Source of the DNA: Nitrospinae bacterium bin107
GTDB taxonomy: Bacteria; UBA8248
DNA length: 64,000 nt
Direction of reading: 5' to 3'
Assembly (NCBI GenBank): GCA_002238965.1
Contig: MPNJ01000018.1
Location: forward strand, 1-64,000
Under the pieces are notes generated by a model. The model worked only from the letters and a program-made list of their open reading frames with translations, did not search any database and was not told the DNA's origin. Within the stretch, counting starts at the first letter, position 1. Each line of letters begins with the position of its first letter. A program made the translations under genes and the position numbers. Positions 54,048 to 64,000 of this stretch are shown here, in pieces.

Positions 54048-54983
54048 ATGGGGTCTGTTACCAAAATTCTACATCCCCCTGAACCATTTTTGTTTCACGA
54101 GAGCTTGTTGCGGTTCCGTGTTTCCAGAGAGGAGTTCGTCAACTCCTACGCAGACGGGGTTTACCGTAGGGTTGTGGAGGATGCGAATGGTGATTTGGTT
54201 CTGTTAGAAGCCGAAAAGGAAGGCGAAGGCCAGGACTCGATTCGACTTCGAATGACCACAGAAGGGCGGATGACGAAATCGGCCCAAAGTGCAGGTTTGG
54301 ACGCGATCAAGCATATTTTGGCTTTTGATCTTGATTTGAGGCCGTTTTACAGAATGGCGAAAGACGATGCGTACTTGGCTCCGATCGCGAATAAATTCAG
54401 GGGGCTCAAACCAATACGATACCTGAGCGTGTTCGAGGCTCTTGTAACGGCGATTACGGCGCAGCAGGTGAATTTAACGTTCGCCGGCGCCATTCGTGGA
54501 CGTATGGTGAAGCGATGGGGAAGAAAGTTGCGAGTCGATGGCAAGACGCATTATGCATTTCCGCGTCCAGAGCGTTTGGCCAGAGCTCGGGTATCCACTT
54601 TTCGCTCGATGCAATTCTCGGAACGAAAAGCCGAATATGTGATTGACGTGGCGCGCGCAGCCCTGGAGGGTCGCTTGGATGAGAGGGAACTGCGTATTCT
54701 CCCGATAGACGAAGCAGTAGCTCGCTTGACCGAGATACGGGGCGTAGGTCGCTGGACTGCCGAGCAAATGTTGTTCCGGGCGCTCGGCCGTGTAGAAGTA
54801 TTTCCTGGAGGTGATTTGGGAGTGCAGAAAGTCGTTGCGCATTTTTGTTTCGGAGAAGAGCGTGTGGACGAGAAGAAGGCACGCATGCAAGCTGATAAGT
54901 GGCATCCATGGGCTTCTCTGGCAACGACTTATTTATTCGCTGCATGGCGCGCGGGTGTCCCTCCCGCTGGTGAAGCAAGCTGA
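54048..54983 (+). CDS. alkA: DNA-3-methyladenine glycosylase II (AlkA-like)
   Basis: The product has 311 residues. It removes alkylated bases from DNA. An N-terminal AlkA-like domain precedes the helix-hairpin-helix core: VTAITAQQVNLTFAGAIRGR, then the HhH motif LTEIRGVGRWTAEQMLFRAL and the catalytic aspartate in VEVFPGGDLGVQK (as D238 of AlkA). KWHPWASLATTYLFAAWRAG is the usual final helix. It begins right after the ABC permease stop, so these unlike functions share a transcript. Confidence 0.85.
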   Translation: MGSVTKILHPPEPFLFHESLLRFRVSREEFVNSYADGVYRRVVEDANGDLVLLEAEKEGEGQDSIRLRMTTEGRMTKSAQSAGLDAIKHILAFDLDLRPFYRMAKDDAYLAPIANKFRGLKPIRYLSVFEALVTAITAQQVNLTFAGAIRGRMVKRWGRKLRVDGKTHYAFPRPERLARARVSTFRSMQFSERKAEYVIDVARAALEGRLDERELRILPIDEAVARLTEIRGVGRWTAEQMLFRALGRVEVFPGGDLGVQKVVAHFCFGEERVDEKKARMQADKWHPWASLATTYLFAAWRAGVPPAGEAS

Positions 54984-55006
54984 TTATTTAAGAGCTAGGT
55001 ACGGTT

Positions 55007-56149
55007 ATGAACATCACTCGAGTTTCCATCGAGGAGCGGGAAAAACACCTGCTGGCCCCCTACGCCGCACATAGCGCCGATAGTCTCGGACGCGAGTACC
55101 AGGAACCTGAGCACGACATGAGGACAGCTTTTCAGCGTGATCGGGACCGAATCATCCATACGCAGGCGTTCAGGAGACTTGAATACAAAACCCAGGTTTT
55201 TGTGAATCATGAGGGGGATCATTATCGGACGCGTTTGACGCACACCATAGAGGTGAGCCAGATCGCCCGCTCCATCGCACGTGCGCTGGGCTTGAATGAA
55301 GAGCTCGCCGAGGCTGTTGCCCTTGCACACGATTTAGGCCACCCGCCATTTGGTCATGCCGGAGAAAAGGTTTTAGATGAACTGATGAAAGATCACGGTG
55401 GGTTTGAACATAATATACAAGCCCTGCGGATCGTAGAAGTTTTGGAAAAGCGCTATCCATCGTTTCCGGGTTTGAACCTGACATGGGAAACGCGCGAGGG
55501 GATCATAAAGTATCTTCATCGATACCAAGGCCCGATGCCTCCCGGTCTGACGAATACTGTCTCTCCCAGCTTCGAAGCTCAGGTGGTCGATGTCGCGGAT
55601 GAGATTGCGTATAACAATCATGATTTAGACGATGGACTGTCATCCCGGTTATTTGATTTGGAAGAAGTGCAGGATACGCTCCTTTGGCGTGAACACTATA
55701 AAAGCTCGAAAAAATCTTTTCCCGGCTCTTCCTGGCGAGAGAGTAAGCACGACACCATTCGCCGAATTATCAACTCACAAGTTCAAGATATCATCACGTC
55801 CACCTGCGAGCGCATTAAGACTCGGAAGATACGGGATATTACGGATGTCAGAGTAAATGGGCATGATTTGGTTGTTTTCAGTGAAGATATGAACGAGAAG
55901 AACATTGAGCTCAAACGTTTCTTGATGACAAGGATGTACAAAAACGAGCGCGTCATGAAATTAGAAAAAAGCGCTCGAAAAACATTGAGTGGATTGTTCC
56001 AGTTATACATCGTTGATCCTAATAAAATTCCGGAACATGTACGAAAACTCGAGAAAGTGGAGGGGCGGTATCGAATGGTTTGTGATTATGTCGCTGGGAT
56101 GACTGACCGCTACGCGCTCCAACAATATGAGCGATGGTTGGGCTCATGA
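55007..56149 (+). CDS. dgt: Deoxyguanosinetriphosphate triphosphohydrolase-like HD protein
   Basis: The product has 380 residues. It hydrolyses dNTPs to nucleosides and triphosphate, controlling dNTP pools. HD-domain metal ligands are visible: QAFRRLEYKTQVF with RLTHTIEVSQIARSIARALG (first His), LAHDLGHPPFGHAGE (HD pair), and the late aspartate in DVADEIAYNNHDLDDGL. The length is normal for the dGTPase-like type 2 class. It is transcribed after alkA (23-bp gap) and is convergent with the htrA gene. Confidence 0.9.
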   Translation: MNITRVSIEEREKHLLAPYAAHSADSLGREYQEPEHDMRTAFQRDRDRIIHTQAFRRLEYKTQVFVNHEGDHYRTRLTHTIEVSQIARSIARALGLNEELAEAVALAHDLGHPPFGHAGEKVLDELMKDHGGFEHNIQALRIVEVLEKRYPSFPGLNLTWETREGIIKYLHRYQGPMPPGLTNTVSPSFEAQVVDVADEIAYNNHDLDDGLSSRLFDLEEVQDTLLWREHYKSSKKSFPGSSWRESKHDTIRRIINSQVQDIITSTCERIKTRKIRDITDVRVNGHDLVVFSEDMNEKNIELKRFLMTRMYKNERVMKLEKSARKTLSGLFQLYIVDPNKIPEHVRKLEKVEGRYRMVCDYVAGMTDRYALQQYERWLGS

Positions 56150-56235
56150 AATTCTCGTTACTATCGAATTTTGAGAGCCAGGCGAAGAATATTCGGGATG
56201 AAGAGTATTGCATCATTTTGGTTTTCGTGCGGGTG

Positions 56236-57645
56236 TTACTTAATTTGAAGAGCAGCAAACAGGTTAGTTTCTTTTCTCTTCAAAAGGAAGAGTACAGAGC
56301 CTTCGAGGCGTGATTTGTCAAGGATCGACTGCAATTCCTCAATTGTTTTTACAGGTTTGTGATTAGCCTCCACGATTTCATCACCGGGCCTGATTCCACT
56401 AAGCTCAGCTTTGCCGCCTCTGAGAATCGAGGAGACCACCAATTTATTCTCCTCATAGGTCAACCCGAAACGCTGGGCGAGATGCGGGCTTAGCACTTCC
56501 ACCTTCATTCCCATGTCCGTATGGTTTGTCGTCTCTCTCGAGTGGGGCGCTTCAGGCCGGCTTCCTATACGTATATAGACACTCTTGAGATTCTTTTCCC
56601 GATAATATTTTACCAAAACAAGGGACTTTGGTTTCGTGCGAGCTACTATGCGGGGAAGGCTCTGCCATGTGCTGATAGATTTGCCGTTGAATTCAACGAC
56701 AACATCTCCTCGACGCAAGCCGGCACGCTCGGCAGGGCCGCCACGAGTAACTTGTGTGAGTTTGGCGCCCTCGAAACGTGATAAGCCCAAGCTCTTTCCT
56801 TCTTTTCTGGGGACTGCAGATATGGCTGCACCCAAGCGACCCCGTACTGGATACCCTTTATGGCGAAGAGAATCGATAACTGCTTTGGCCTGGTTGATCG
56901 GTATAGCGAAACCGATTCCCAAACTCCATGCGCGTGACCCACTAGAAAATATCACTGTGTTGACGCCGATTACGACGCCCTCTGTATTTGCGAGCGGGCC
57001 ACCGGAGTTACCGGGGTTGATCGATGCGTCGGTTTGAAGATATTCATCAAAAGGCCCTTCTTTCAAGTCCCGGCTCTTGGCACTGATTATTCCCACAGAT
57101 AAGGAATTCGCCAAGCCGAAAGGGCTGCCAATCGCTATAACCCACTGCCCGACATCTAATTTATCTGAATCTCCGAGAGATGCTTTTTGGAGTTTTTGAG
57201 TCGGTTTAATTTTCAGTAAGGCAAGATCTGTTTTATCGTCCACGCCAAGCAAACGGGCCGAGAATTCCTCCCCCTTATGGAGTTTGACCATAATTTCTTG
57301 CGCGTTCTTGATAACGTGGTTGTTCGTTAAGATATGACCTTCTTTTGAGACAATGATTCCCGAGCCCACATTGTAGTGGCCGCTAAAGGGCACATTCCCC
57401 TGATCAAATTTTGGAGGGTTGTCTTTTTGACGACCCCTACCGAAGAGGTTGAGTAACGGATTTCCTTCGATGCCTTTGGGTTTTACACGAATATGTACGA
57501 CAGAAGGTTGTAACTTTTTAGCCGCATTGATTATGAGGCGACTGCCAAATGGATGAGACGTTGCCGCCGACACTGGTGAGGTGCAAAACAAGCAGAACAA
57601 CAGAATAGAGATGTGGCTAGAAACATGCAGTCTGCGACAGCGCAT
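56236..57645 (-). CDS. degP: DegP/HtrA-family periplasmic serine protease
   Basis: The product has about 469 residues when started at ATG 57645, where a signal peptide begins (RRLHVSSHISILLFCLFCTS); the frame stays open to 57711. Trypsin-like catalytic residues are His in ILTNNHVIKNA, Asp in DKTDLALLKIKP and Ser in NPGNSGGPLANTEG. Two PDZ domains follow (RRGDVVVEFNGKSISTWQSL; IRPGDEIVEANHKPVKTIEE). It degrades and refolds damaged envelope proteins. It stands alone on the minus strand between dgt and lepA, with lower G+C like its neighbours. Confidence 0.9.
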   Translation of the reverse strand: MRCRRLHVSSHISILLFCLFCTSPVSAATSHPFGSRLIINAAKKLQPSVVHIRVKPKGIEGNPLLNLFGRGRQKDNPPKFDQGNVPFSGHYNVGSGIIVSKEGHILTNNHVIKNAQEIMVKLHKGEEFSARLLGVDDKTDLALLKIKPTQKLQKASLGDSDKLDVGQWVIAIGSPFGLANSLSVGIISAKSRDLKEGPFDEYLQTDASINPGNSGGPLANTEGVVIGVNTVIFSSGSRAWSLGIGFAIPINQAKAVIDSLRHKGYPVRGRLGAAISAVPRKEGKSLGLSRFEGAKLTQVTRGGPAERAGLRRGDVVVEFNGKSISTWQSLPRIVARTKPKSLVLVKYYREKNLKSVYIRIGSRPEAPHSRETTNHTDMGMKVEVLSPHLAQRFGLTYEENKLVVSSILRGGKAELSGIRPGDEIVEANHKPVKTIEELQSILDKSRLEGSVLFLLKRKETNLFAALQIK

Positions 57646-57927
57646 AGCTAAATATACCCTAATGTATGGGTCCGAAATACGCATAAACGGCTGAAACACC
57701 GCACTTTTCATATGTTAGCATCGTGTATTTCCAGGAGCAATCAATTGACCTAGGTTGGACAAGTTTGATATAGCATGTTCGCTTGATCACCTTTGAAATT
57801 AGCAGGTTTGTCTAGTGCAGTTTTGTTAGATGCTCGGGATTCGAAGAATAGCTATAAGATTTTCAAGCAGACTCACGCGGTTCCGGCATTCGCGCCATTC
57901 GCCTTCCCAGAGAGATTTCTTCCGGCT

Positions 57928-59730
57928 GTGAAAATCGATCGAATCAGAAACTTTTCAATTATCGCTCATATAGACCATGGGAAATCAACCCTGGCGGATC
58001 GCATTTTAGAAATGACCGGGGCGCTTTCGAAGCGTGAGATGTCTTCACAGGTCTTGGATTCCATGGACTTGGAGCAGGAGCGAGGCATTACAATCAAGGC
58101 GGCGACAGTTCGGATACTCTATAAATCGGCTCGTGGCCAAGAATATGTCTTTAACCTCATTGATACGCCCGGTCATGTGGATTTCAGCTATGAAGTTTCC
58201 AGAAGCCTTCAGGCTTGTGAGGGCGCTTTGCTGCTTGTCGATGCTACGCAAGGTATCCAGGCGCAAACGATGGCGAATGCATACCTTGCTTTGGAGCAGG
58301 ATTTAGCCATCATTCCAGTGATCAACAAAATCGATTTGCCAGCGGCGGACCCTGAACGCGTGATGAAGCAAGTGGAGGACATCATCGGCATTGATGGGGA
58401 TGAATGCCTTCTGGTGAGCGCGAAACAAGGCGAAGGTGTGGATTTGCTACTTGAAGCAATCGTTGAACGAATTCCCCCTCCTAGTGGAGAGCCTCAAAGT
58501 TCTACTCAAGGACTTGTGATCGATTCTTGGTATGATTCCTACCAGGGAGCCATTCCACTCTTCCGGATGTTTGAGGGGACTATTCGCAAGGGCGATATCG
58601 TCCGGTTCATGTCGACTGGCAAGGAATATCAAGTTCTAAGTTTAAGTACATATACGCCTCATGAAGTGAAAATGAAAGAACTTGGGCCAGGCGATGTTGG
58701 TATTTTGTCTGCTTCGATACGCGAAGTGAGCGATACCCGTGTAGGTGACACCATTACGCTTGCAAAAAAGCCTGCGAGTGAGGCCATCCAAGGCTTCCAG
58801 GAACCGAAAGCGATGGTATACAGCGGCTTATATGCGGCGGACAGTGCCGAGTATGAAGACTTAAGGACAGCGCTCGAGAAACTCAGGCTGAACGATTCGG
58901 CCTTCACCTATGAGCCTGAGACTTCGGTTGCTCTGGGGTTTGGTTTCAGGTGTGGGTTTTTAGGTCTTCTTCATATGGAAATTATTCGTGAGAGGCTGGA
59001 GCGTGAATATGATCTGACGCTCATCATCACAGCCCCGACAGTGATTTTTCGCGTTCTGCTCAGTGACGCTACAGTGGAAGAAATCGATAGCCCGGCGAAG
59101 TTGCCCGAACTATCGAGGATTGAGTCGATCGAGGAACCTTTCATCTTGGGCACTATTCTTGCACCCTCGGAATATGTGGGCGCCGTTCTTAAATTGGCCC
59201 AGGAGAAACGTGGCATACAGCGCTCTATGGAATATATCGATACGACGACAGTGCAAATCGTCTACGAACTACCATTTAGTGAAATTCTCTTTGATTTTTA
59301 CGACAAATTAAAATCAGTTTCTCGCGGATACGCGAGTTTTGATTATGAGCACCTGGATTACCGTTCGGCGGAAGTGGTAAAGCTGGATGTCCTGCTCAAC
59401 GGACAGCCGATAGACCCATTTTCAACGATCATTCACAAGGAGAAAGCCTACTATCATGGCAGGGCGCTGGTGCAAAAAATGAAAGAAATCATCCCGAGAC
59501 AAATGTTTGAAGTTATCATCCAAGCCGCTGTTGGGAACCGGGTGATTGCGCGGGAGACAATTAGAGCACTGAGAAAAGATGTGACTGCGAAATGCTATGG
59601 TGGTGATATCACGCGAAAACGAAAGTTATTGGAAAAGCAGCGAGAAGGTAAAAAGCGCATGAAGAATATAGGGACCGTAGAAGTGCCTCAAGAAGCATTT
59701 ATGGCTGTCTTGGATGTGGGCAAGGAGTAA
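57928..59730 (+). CDS. lepA: Translation elongation factor 4 (LepA)
   Basis: The product has 600 residues from the GTG at 57928, which gives the usual N-terminus [20 protein letters not shown]; the open frame extends 45 codons upstream (TTG 57793) without family similarity. It is a GTPase that back-translocates or reinitiates stalled ribosomes. P-loop AHIDHGKST, switch [18 protein letters not shown], and the LepA-specific C-terminal domain ([20 protein letters not shown]) are all present. It is followed by lepB 2 bp on, the classical lepA-lepB order. Confidence 0.94.
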   Translation: MKIDRIRNFSIIAHIDHGKSTLADRILEMTGALSKREMSSQVLDSMDLEQERGITIKAATVRILYKSARGQEYVFNLIDTPGHVDFSYEVSRSLQACEGALLLVDATQGIQAQTMANAYLALEQDLAIIPVINKIDLPAADPERVMKQVEDIIGIDGDECLLVSAKQGEGVDLLLEAIVERIPPPSGEPQSSTQGLVIDSWYDSYQGAIPLFRMFEGTIRKGDIVRFMSTGKEYQVLSLSTYTPHEVKMKELGPGDVGILSASIREVSDTRVGDTITLAKKPASEAIQGFQEPKAMVYSGLYAADSAEYEDLRTALEKLRLNDSAFTYEPETSVALGFGFRCGFLGLLHMEIIRERLEREYDLTLIITAPTVIFRVLLSDATVEEIDSPAKLPELSRIESIEEPFILGTILAPSEYVGAVLKLAQEKRGIQRSMEYIDTTTVQIVYELPFSEILFDFYDKLKSVSRGYASFDYEHLDYRSAEVVKLDVLLNGQPIDPFSTIIHKEKAYYHGRALVQKMKEIIPRQMFEVIIQAAVGNRVIARETIRALRKDVTAKCYGGDITRKRKLLEKQREGKKRMKNIGTVEVPQEAFMAVLDVGKE

Positions 59731-59732
59731 AT

Positions 59733-60461
59733 GTGTCGGATGCCAGTTTAGCAACACGCAAGAGCGAGAAGCGTAAGCGTAAATCCAAATCAACTTTTCG
59801 TGAATATGCTGAAGCAATAATTATTGCTTTGTTGTTGGCTATGTTTGTGCGCACATTTGTAGTGCAAGCATTCAAGATACCCTCGGGCTCGATGGAAAAT
59901 ACTCTCCTGGTCGGCGACCATATACTCGTCAATAAATTCATATATTGGTTCCGTGAGCCCAATCGCGGAGATATTATCGTTTTCAGGTTTCCTAAAGATG
60001 AACGACGGGATTTTATCAAGCGTGTTATTGCTTTGCCGGGTGAGGAGGTGATGGTTCGAGGGGGAAAAGTGTTTATCAACTGTGCCTCGCCGAATACGCC
60101 GGAAAAATGTGTGCCGCTGGATGAAAAATATGTGCGTTTCAAGCCAAATGGTCCCTCTGTAGGATTTGAGAGCAAATGGGGGCCACAAAAAGTTCCGCCA
60201 GGGCACCTGTTCATGCTGGGGGACAATCGAAACAATAGCCAAGACAGCCGTTTTTGGGGTTTTTTGAAAATGGGTGAGCACGTGAATCATATACCTATCC
60301 GTTTTGCGGGTTATGTTTTTGGGTTGCCTTTTCCATGTTCGTTATGGTCTGCGCCTTGTTGGGACGATAAGATTCGTGGTTCAGCTTTCATGATCTACTG
60401 GTCTTGGAACGGAGATTCGGGTTCACCGCGCTGGGGCAGGCTGGCGAGTATTATCAGTTGA
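59733..60461 (+). CDS. lepB: Signal peptidase I
   Basis: The product has 242 residues from a GTG start with AAGGAG 5 nt upstream. It cleaves signal peptides at the inner membrane. One N-terminal membrane segment is present (AEAIIIALLLAMFVRTFVVQ). The Ser nucleophile lies in IPSGSMENTLLVGDHILVNK and the Lys general base in RRDFIKRVIALPGEEV. Box E is FMLGDNRNNSQDSRFWGFL. It overlaps no gene and is co-transcribed with lepA. Confidence 0.94.
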   Translation: MSDASLATRKSEKRKRKSKSTFREYAEAIIIALLLAMFVRTFVVQAFKIPSGSMENTLLVGDHILVNKFIYWFREPNRGDIIVFRFPKDERRDFIKRVIALPGEEVMVRGGKVFINCASPNTPEKCVPLDEKYVRFKPNGPSVGFESKWGPQKVPPGHLFMLGDNRNNSQDSRFWGFLKMGEHVNHIPIRFAGYVFGLPFPCSLWSAPCWDDKIRGSAFMIYWSWNGDSGSPRWGRLASIIS

Positions 60462-60521
60462 TTTTATTTTTGTTGGGGTTACATCAATTCTGCCAAAACT
60501 AGTTCAAAAAACTATCTGACC

Positions 60522-61406
60522 TCATATAGTTTCCCATGGAATACAGAGCGTGCCTGAGCCTATTGGGCGCCAAACCCGAATGTCGGAATCTGGGCCATAT
60601 AATATCGTTGAGCGAGGTGCGAAAAGAGAAGCGAGGTGTGAAACGCCGGAATCCCCTCCAAAATATGCGGAAGATTTTGATAGAAGAGCACTTAAAACTT
60701 TGGGTGTTATACCCTTGATAACGGGTATGGAATCTCCTAACAGCCTCTGAAATTCCTCGCAAGCGACTGAATCCGCTGGTCCTTCTATCACGACGGGCCG
60801 CTGGGCTGTTTCATCTGCATGCCTTCGCACCTTATTGGCGAGAATACGAGGGGGAACCCATTTGCTTTTTCCGCCGCCGCCCGGATGGATGATAAAAAAA
60901 TCGCCCTCAATAGCATATTTATTCAATATGTTATCAGCTATAATTAAATTTTCGTGTGAAGGATTGAGTGTGATTTTTTCGCTCACGGCAGCATTAAAAA
61001 ACGACCATGGACGCATCATCCACTCGCAGATGTGAACTTCCTCCGAGGCAGGTGGAAAAGGCGGGTGAATACAGTAATTATCCAACTTATTTACATTCAA
61101 CCTTTTAACGAGTTCTCCTGAAATATCCGAAGTGTAGAACATGCACTTATCATAGCGTTCGATTAGACGAGACAGAGCATCGTTTTTTTGTGGATGGTCG
61201 TTATACATGAGATGGAAAGGAGATGAGTTCCCGTCGAGAATTTCGTGAAGCAACCCCGAATCTAGTAGCGGTGCTGCATATCTGGGGTTTGCAGCCAGGG
61301 CGATGTGAGCTTTCTCGTAGTGACTGCGTAACTGTTTGAATAATAAAGCCATTAGCAGTGTGTCCCCGAATGCTCCCATTCGGTAAATCAATATTCTGGT
61401 TGCCAA
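60522..61406 (-). CDS. Glycosyltransferase family 9 / LPS heptosyltransferase-like protein
   Basis: The product has 294 residues from a TTG start 3 bp after the KsgA stop. ILIYRMGAFGDTLLMALLF is the GT9 N-terminal motif. IHPGGGGKSKWVPPRILANK and YFGGDSGVSHLASLFAPRST are the donor-binding region of ADP-heptose transferases. It is shorter than typical WaaC/WaaF (about 320-350). It probably adds a heptose or other sugar to lipopolysaccharide core. It is on the minus strand with KsgA, convergent with lepB. Confidence 0.78.
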   Translation of the reverse strand: MATRILIYRMGAFGDTLLMALLFKQLRSHYEKAHIALAANPRYAAPLLDSGLLHEILDGNSSPFHLMYNDHPQKNDALSRLIERYDKCMFYTSDISGELVKRLNVNKLDNYCIHPPFPPASEEVHICEWMMRPWSFFNAAVSEKITLNPSHENLIIADNILNKYAIEGDFFIIHPGGGGKSKWVPPRILANKVRRHADETAQRPVVIEGPADSVACEEFQRLLGDSIPVIKGITPKVLSALLSKSSAYFGGDSGVSHLASLFAPRSTILYGPDSDIRVWRPIGSGTLCIPWETI

Positions 61407-61409
61407 TGC

Positions 61410-62243
61410 CTACTTGTTCTCCATGAGTGGTTCCATCGCTCGGGCAATTATTGCGAATTCATGAGCTCCTAAAGTTTCTGCGCGCCGACTGGGATCAATG
61501 CCTGCTGACTCAAGGAAGGTTCGCAAAGTTTCCGGGTTTGAAAAATTATGATACGCATTAGATAATTCATTTAGATTCAATGATTTGAGATTGTTGAGTA
61601 GCGTTTTTCTCCGGTGTGCGAATCCCGCCTGGATGATACGGAAATAGAGGTTCTCATTTCCTACATCTACTAGGGGCTTCTCCCTTGCTTCTAGGCGGAT
61701 AATCGCGGAGTCGACCTTTGGTGGAGGCCGGAAAGCGCCCGGGGGCACCACCTGGCATAGCCTCGTTTTATAGCGATACCCTACCCAGAGAGTGAGTGAG
61801 CCATAGTCCTTGCCGCCCGGCGCAGCGCAAAGCCTCTCGCCCACTTCACGCTGCACCATCAATACCATGAGAGGAAATATCTCAACTTTTTCAGTGAGTT
61901 GCGAGATGATGGCCGAAGCGACCTGGTAGGGCAGATTCGCCACAAGTTTCATCTTATCGGGAAGGCCTGCGTAGTCGATATCGAGCGCGTCGCCGTGAAT
62001 CAGATGAAATCTCTCGTGCTCATCCTCCATCTTCCTGAGGGCGGGAATGAGGGCCTCGTCAATCTCGATTCCATAAATTTTGGCGCCGGCGTCGAGGAGG
62101 TACCGCGTGAGGGCCCCTTCGCCCACGCCGATTTCTAGCACGTCCTCCCCCGGCGTAATGTCCGCCAATTCAACGATTTGCGCGAGATATCTCTTCTCGT
62201 GCAGGAAGTGCTGGCCGAGTTTTTGTCTTTTGCGTTGCGCCAT
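61410..62243 (-). CDS. rsmA: 16S rRNA dimethyladenosine transferase KsgA/RsmA
   Basis: The product has 277 residues. It dimethylates two adenosines near the 3' end of 16S rRNA. The start MAQRKRQKLGQHFLHEKRYL is typical. The SAM-binding motif is VLEIGVGEGALTRYLLDAGA, the acidic IYGIEIDEALI follows, and the catalytic motif IV is LVANLPYQVASAIISQL. PGAFRPPPKVDSAIIRLE is diagnostic of KsgA. It forms an operon with the downstream heptosyltransferase-like gene. Confidence 0.95.
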   Translation of the reverse strand: MAQRKRQKLGQHFLHEKRYLAQIVELADITPGEDVLEIGVGEGALTRYLLDAGAKIYGIEIDEALIPALRKMEDEHERFHLIHGDALDIDYAGLPDKMKLVANLPYQVASAIISQLTEKVEIFPLMVLMVQREVGERLCAAPGGKDYGSLTLWVGYRYKTRLCQVVPPGAFRPPPKVDSAIIRLEAREKPLVDVGNENLYFRIIQAGFAHRRKTLLNNLKSLNLNELSNAYHNFSNPETLRTFLESAGIDPSRRAETLGAHEFAIIARAMEPLMENK

Positions 62244-62698
62244 GGCGAACCGCGCCTCGGGGGGAGGGTAACTGGTTGACTATGAACGAGTTATATGAGA
62301 ATGTTCTTGGTGTAGCGCGCCTCAGTAGTCCTTCGGTAATTTATCGAAAAACACCGTGAATTTATCTATATTTATTGAATTGTTCACCTTTACCGACCGG
62401 CATTAAGCCACCTGAAAATCACCTCCACCCTATCAGAATCGATCCTCGAGTTCCAACCGGATTTCGAGGCCTCCGGGCGATGAAAAAATCTTCTCCCCCT
62501 GGGCTGGCATCGGAGCGGGGGACGTGATAAGGAGAGGGCGGTAAAGTTCGTTTTATGGAGTGACGAGCGTTTTGCCCCTGAAAATTCTTTCGGGGCCTGG
62601 TCGGCGGATTTTATCTTTGGGAGCAACCGTTTTTTTCGTTTTACTCGTAATTTCGGCGACGAATTTTTTCGCATGACGAAACTTAAGGGGAGCATTGA
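62244..62698. other. Intergenic stretch between rsmA and icd
   Basis: No gene is seen. It should hold divergent promoters for rsmA (minus) and icd (plus). A copy of the GATAAATTCACGG element in reverse orientation lies at 62336-62382. Confidence 0.45.
62336..62382 (-). repeat. GATAAATTCACGG dispersed element, third copy (reverse)
   Basis: On the plus strand, AATTTATCGAAAAACACCGT, then GAATTTATCTATATTTATTG, is the reverse complement of the elements at 2802-2843 and 49784-49825 with a few changes. Confidence 0.5.
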
Positions 62699-63949
<1,251 letters not shown>

Positions 63950-63972
63950 CCACGAGGAGGCGGGAGAGAATC

Positions 63973-64000
63973 ATGGCGAGGCCAAAAATCACCATTGTGG
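63973..64000 (+). CDS. mdh: Probable malate dehydrogenase, 5' end only
   Basis: The last 28 bases read ATG then ARPKITIV, the usual N-terminus of malate dehydrogenase just before its GAGxVG coenzyme loop. GAGGAGG and GGGAGAG lie upstream. The icd-mdh order is common. The gene runs off the end of the window, so the call rests on nine residues and context. Confidence 0.55.

Noticed and set aside
57793-57927. N-terminal extension of LepA from TTG 57793
   Set aside because: LepA family proteins begin at about the GTG at 57928; the extra 45 residues have no counterpart in the family.

Overview
The window looks like a chromosomal segment of an uncultivated, GC-rich, Gram-negative bacterium. It carries outer-membrane biogenesis chaperones (a SurA-like pair), a DegP/HtrA-type periplasmic protease and an LPS-heptosyltransferase-like enzyme. 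The mix of mfd-surA-surA order, a pyrR-pyrB-pyrC-carA-carB operon, acyl-CoA dehydrogenases and selenium genes would fit a Tectomicrobia/Nitrospinota or deltaproteobacterium-like lineage. That placement is an inference; no rRNA or tRNA gene was seen.

Layout. 0-3 kb: a tandem array of small coiled-coil genes, each with its own near-identical sigma70-type promoter, followed by a hairpin MITE and gene-free repeat sequence. 3-7 kb: a PyrR paralogue, a CCA-adding enzyme, a TPR protein and a DUF1194/VWFA protein. 7-12 kb: metabolic genes (two MDR oxidoreductases, a 2-haloacid dehalogenase-type HAD, a split ThDP decarboxylase, PdxA). 12-19 kb: a minus-strand operon RidA-YqeB-MoxR-VWA-YqeC-XdhC, then ComF, which looks like maturation machinery for selenium-dependent molybdenum hydroxylases. 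20-24.5 kb: two acyl-CoA dehydrogenases, a UGA-containing UGSC selenoprotein gene and a partner gene. 24.6-29 kb: an amidohydrolase, DAHP synthase behind an aromatic leader peptide, an alkaline-phosphatase-fold enzyme and RodZ. 29-44 kb: Mfd, SurA-like chaperones, an S4 RNA-binding protein, then pyrimidine biosynthesis with a PyrR-type leader and terminator. 44-50 kb: an accessory zone with ankyrin repeats, two AT-rich orphan genes (one HEPN-like), decaying toxin-antitoxin loci and dense repeats. 50-64 kb: housekeeping genes (transaldolase, FmdB, glutamate dehydrogenase, ABC exporter, AlkA, dGTPase, DegP, LepA, LepB, glycosyltransferase, KsgA, isocitrate dehydrogenase, start of a probable malate dehydrogenase).

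How it fits together. Selenium is the clearest theme. YqeB, YqeC and XdhC are markers of the labile-selenium molybdenum hydroxylase trait, and a UGSC-family gene with an in-frame UGA lies a few kilobases away. Two RNA-level controls can be read directly: a Phe/Tyr-rich leader peptide plus terminator before aroF, and a PyrR-like motif plus terminator before pyrR. The most unusual stretches are the amplified coiled-coil cassettes, the UGSC operon, the MoxR-VWA pair inside the selenium cluster, and the repeat-rich toxin-antitoxin graveyard with a HEPN-like gene.
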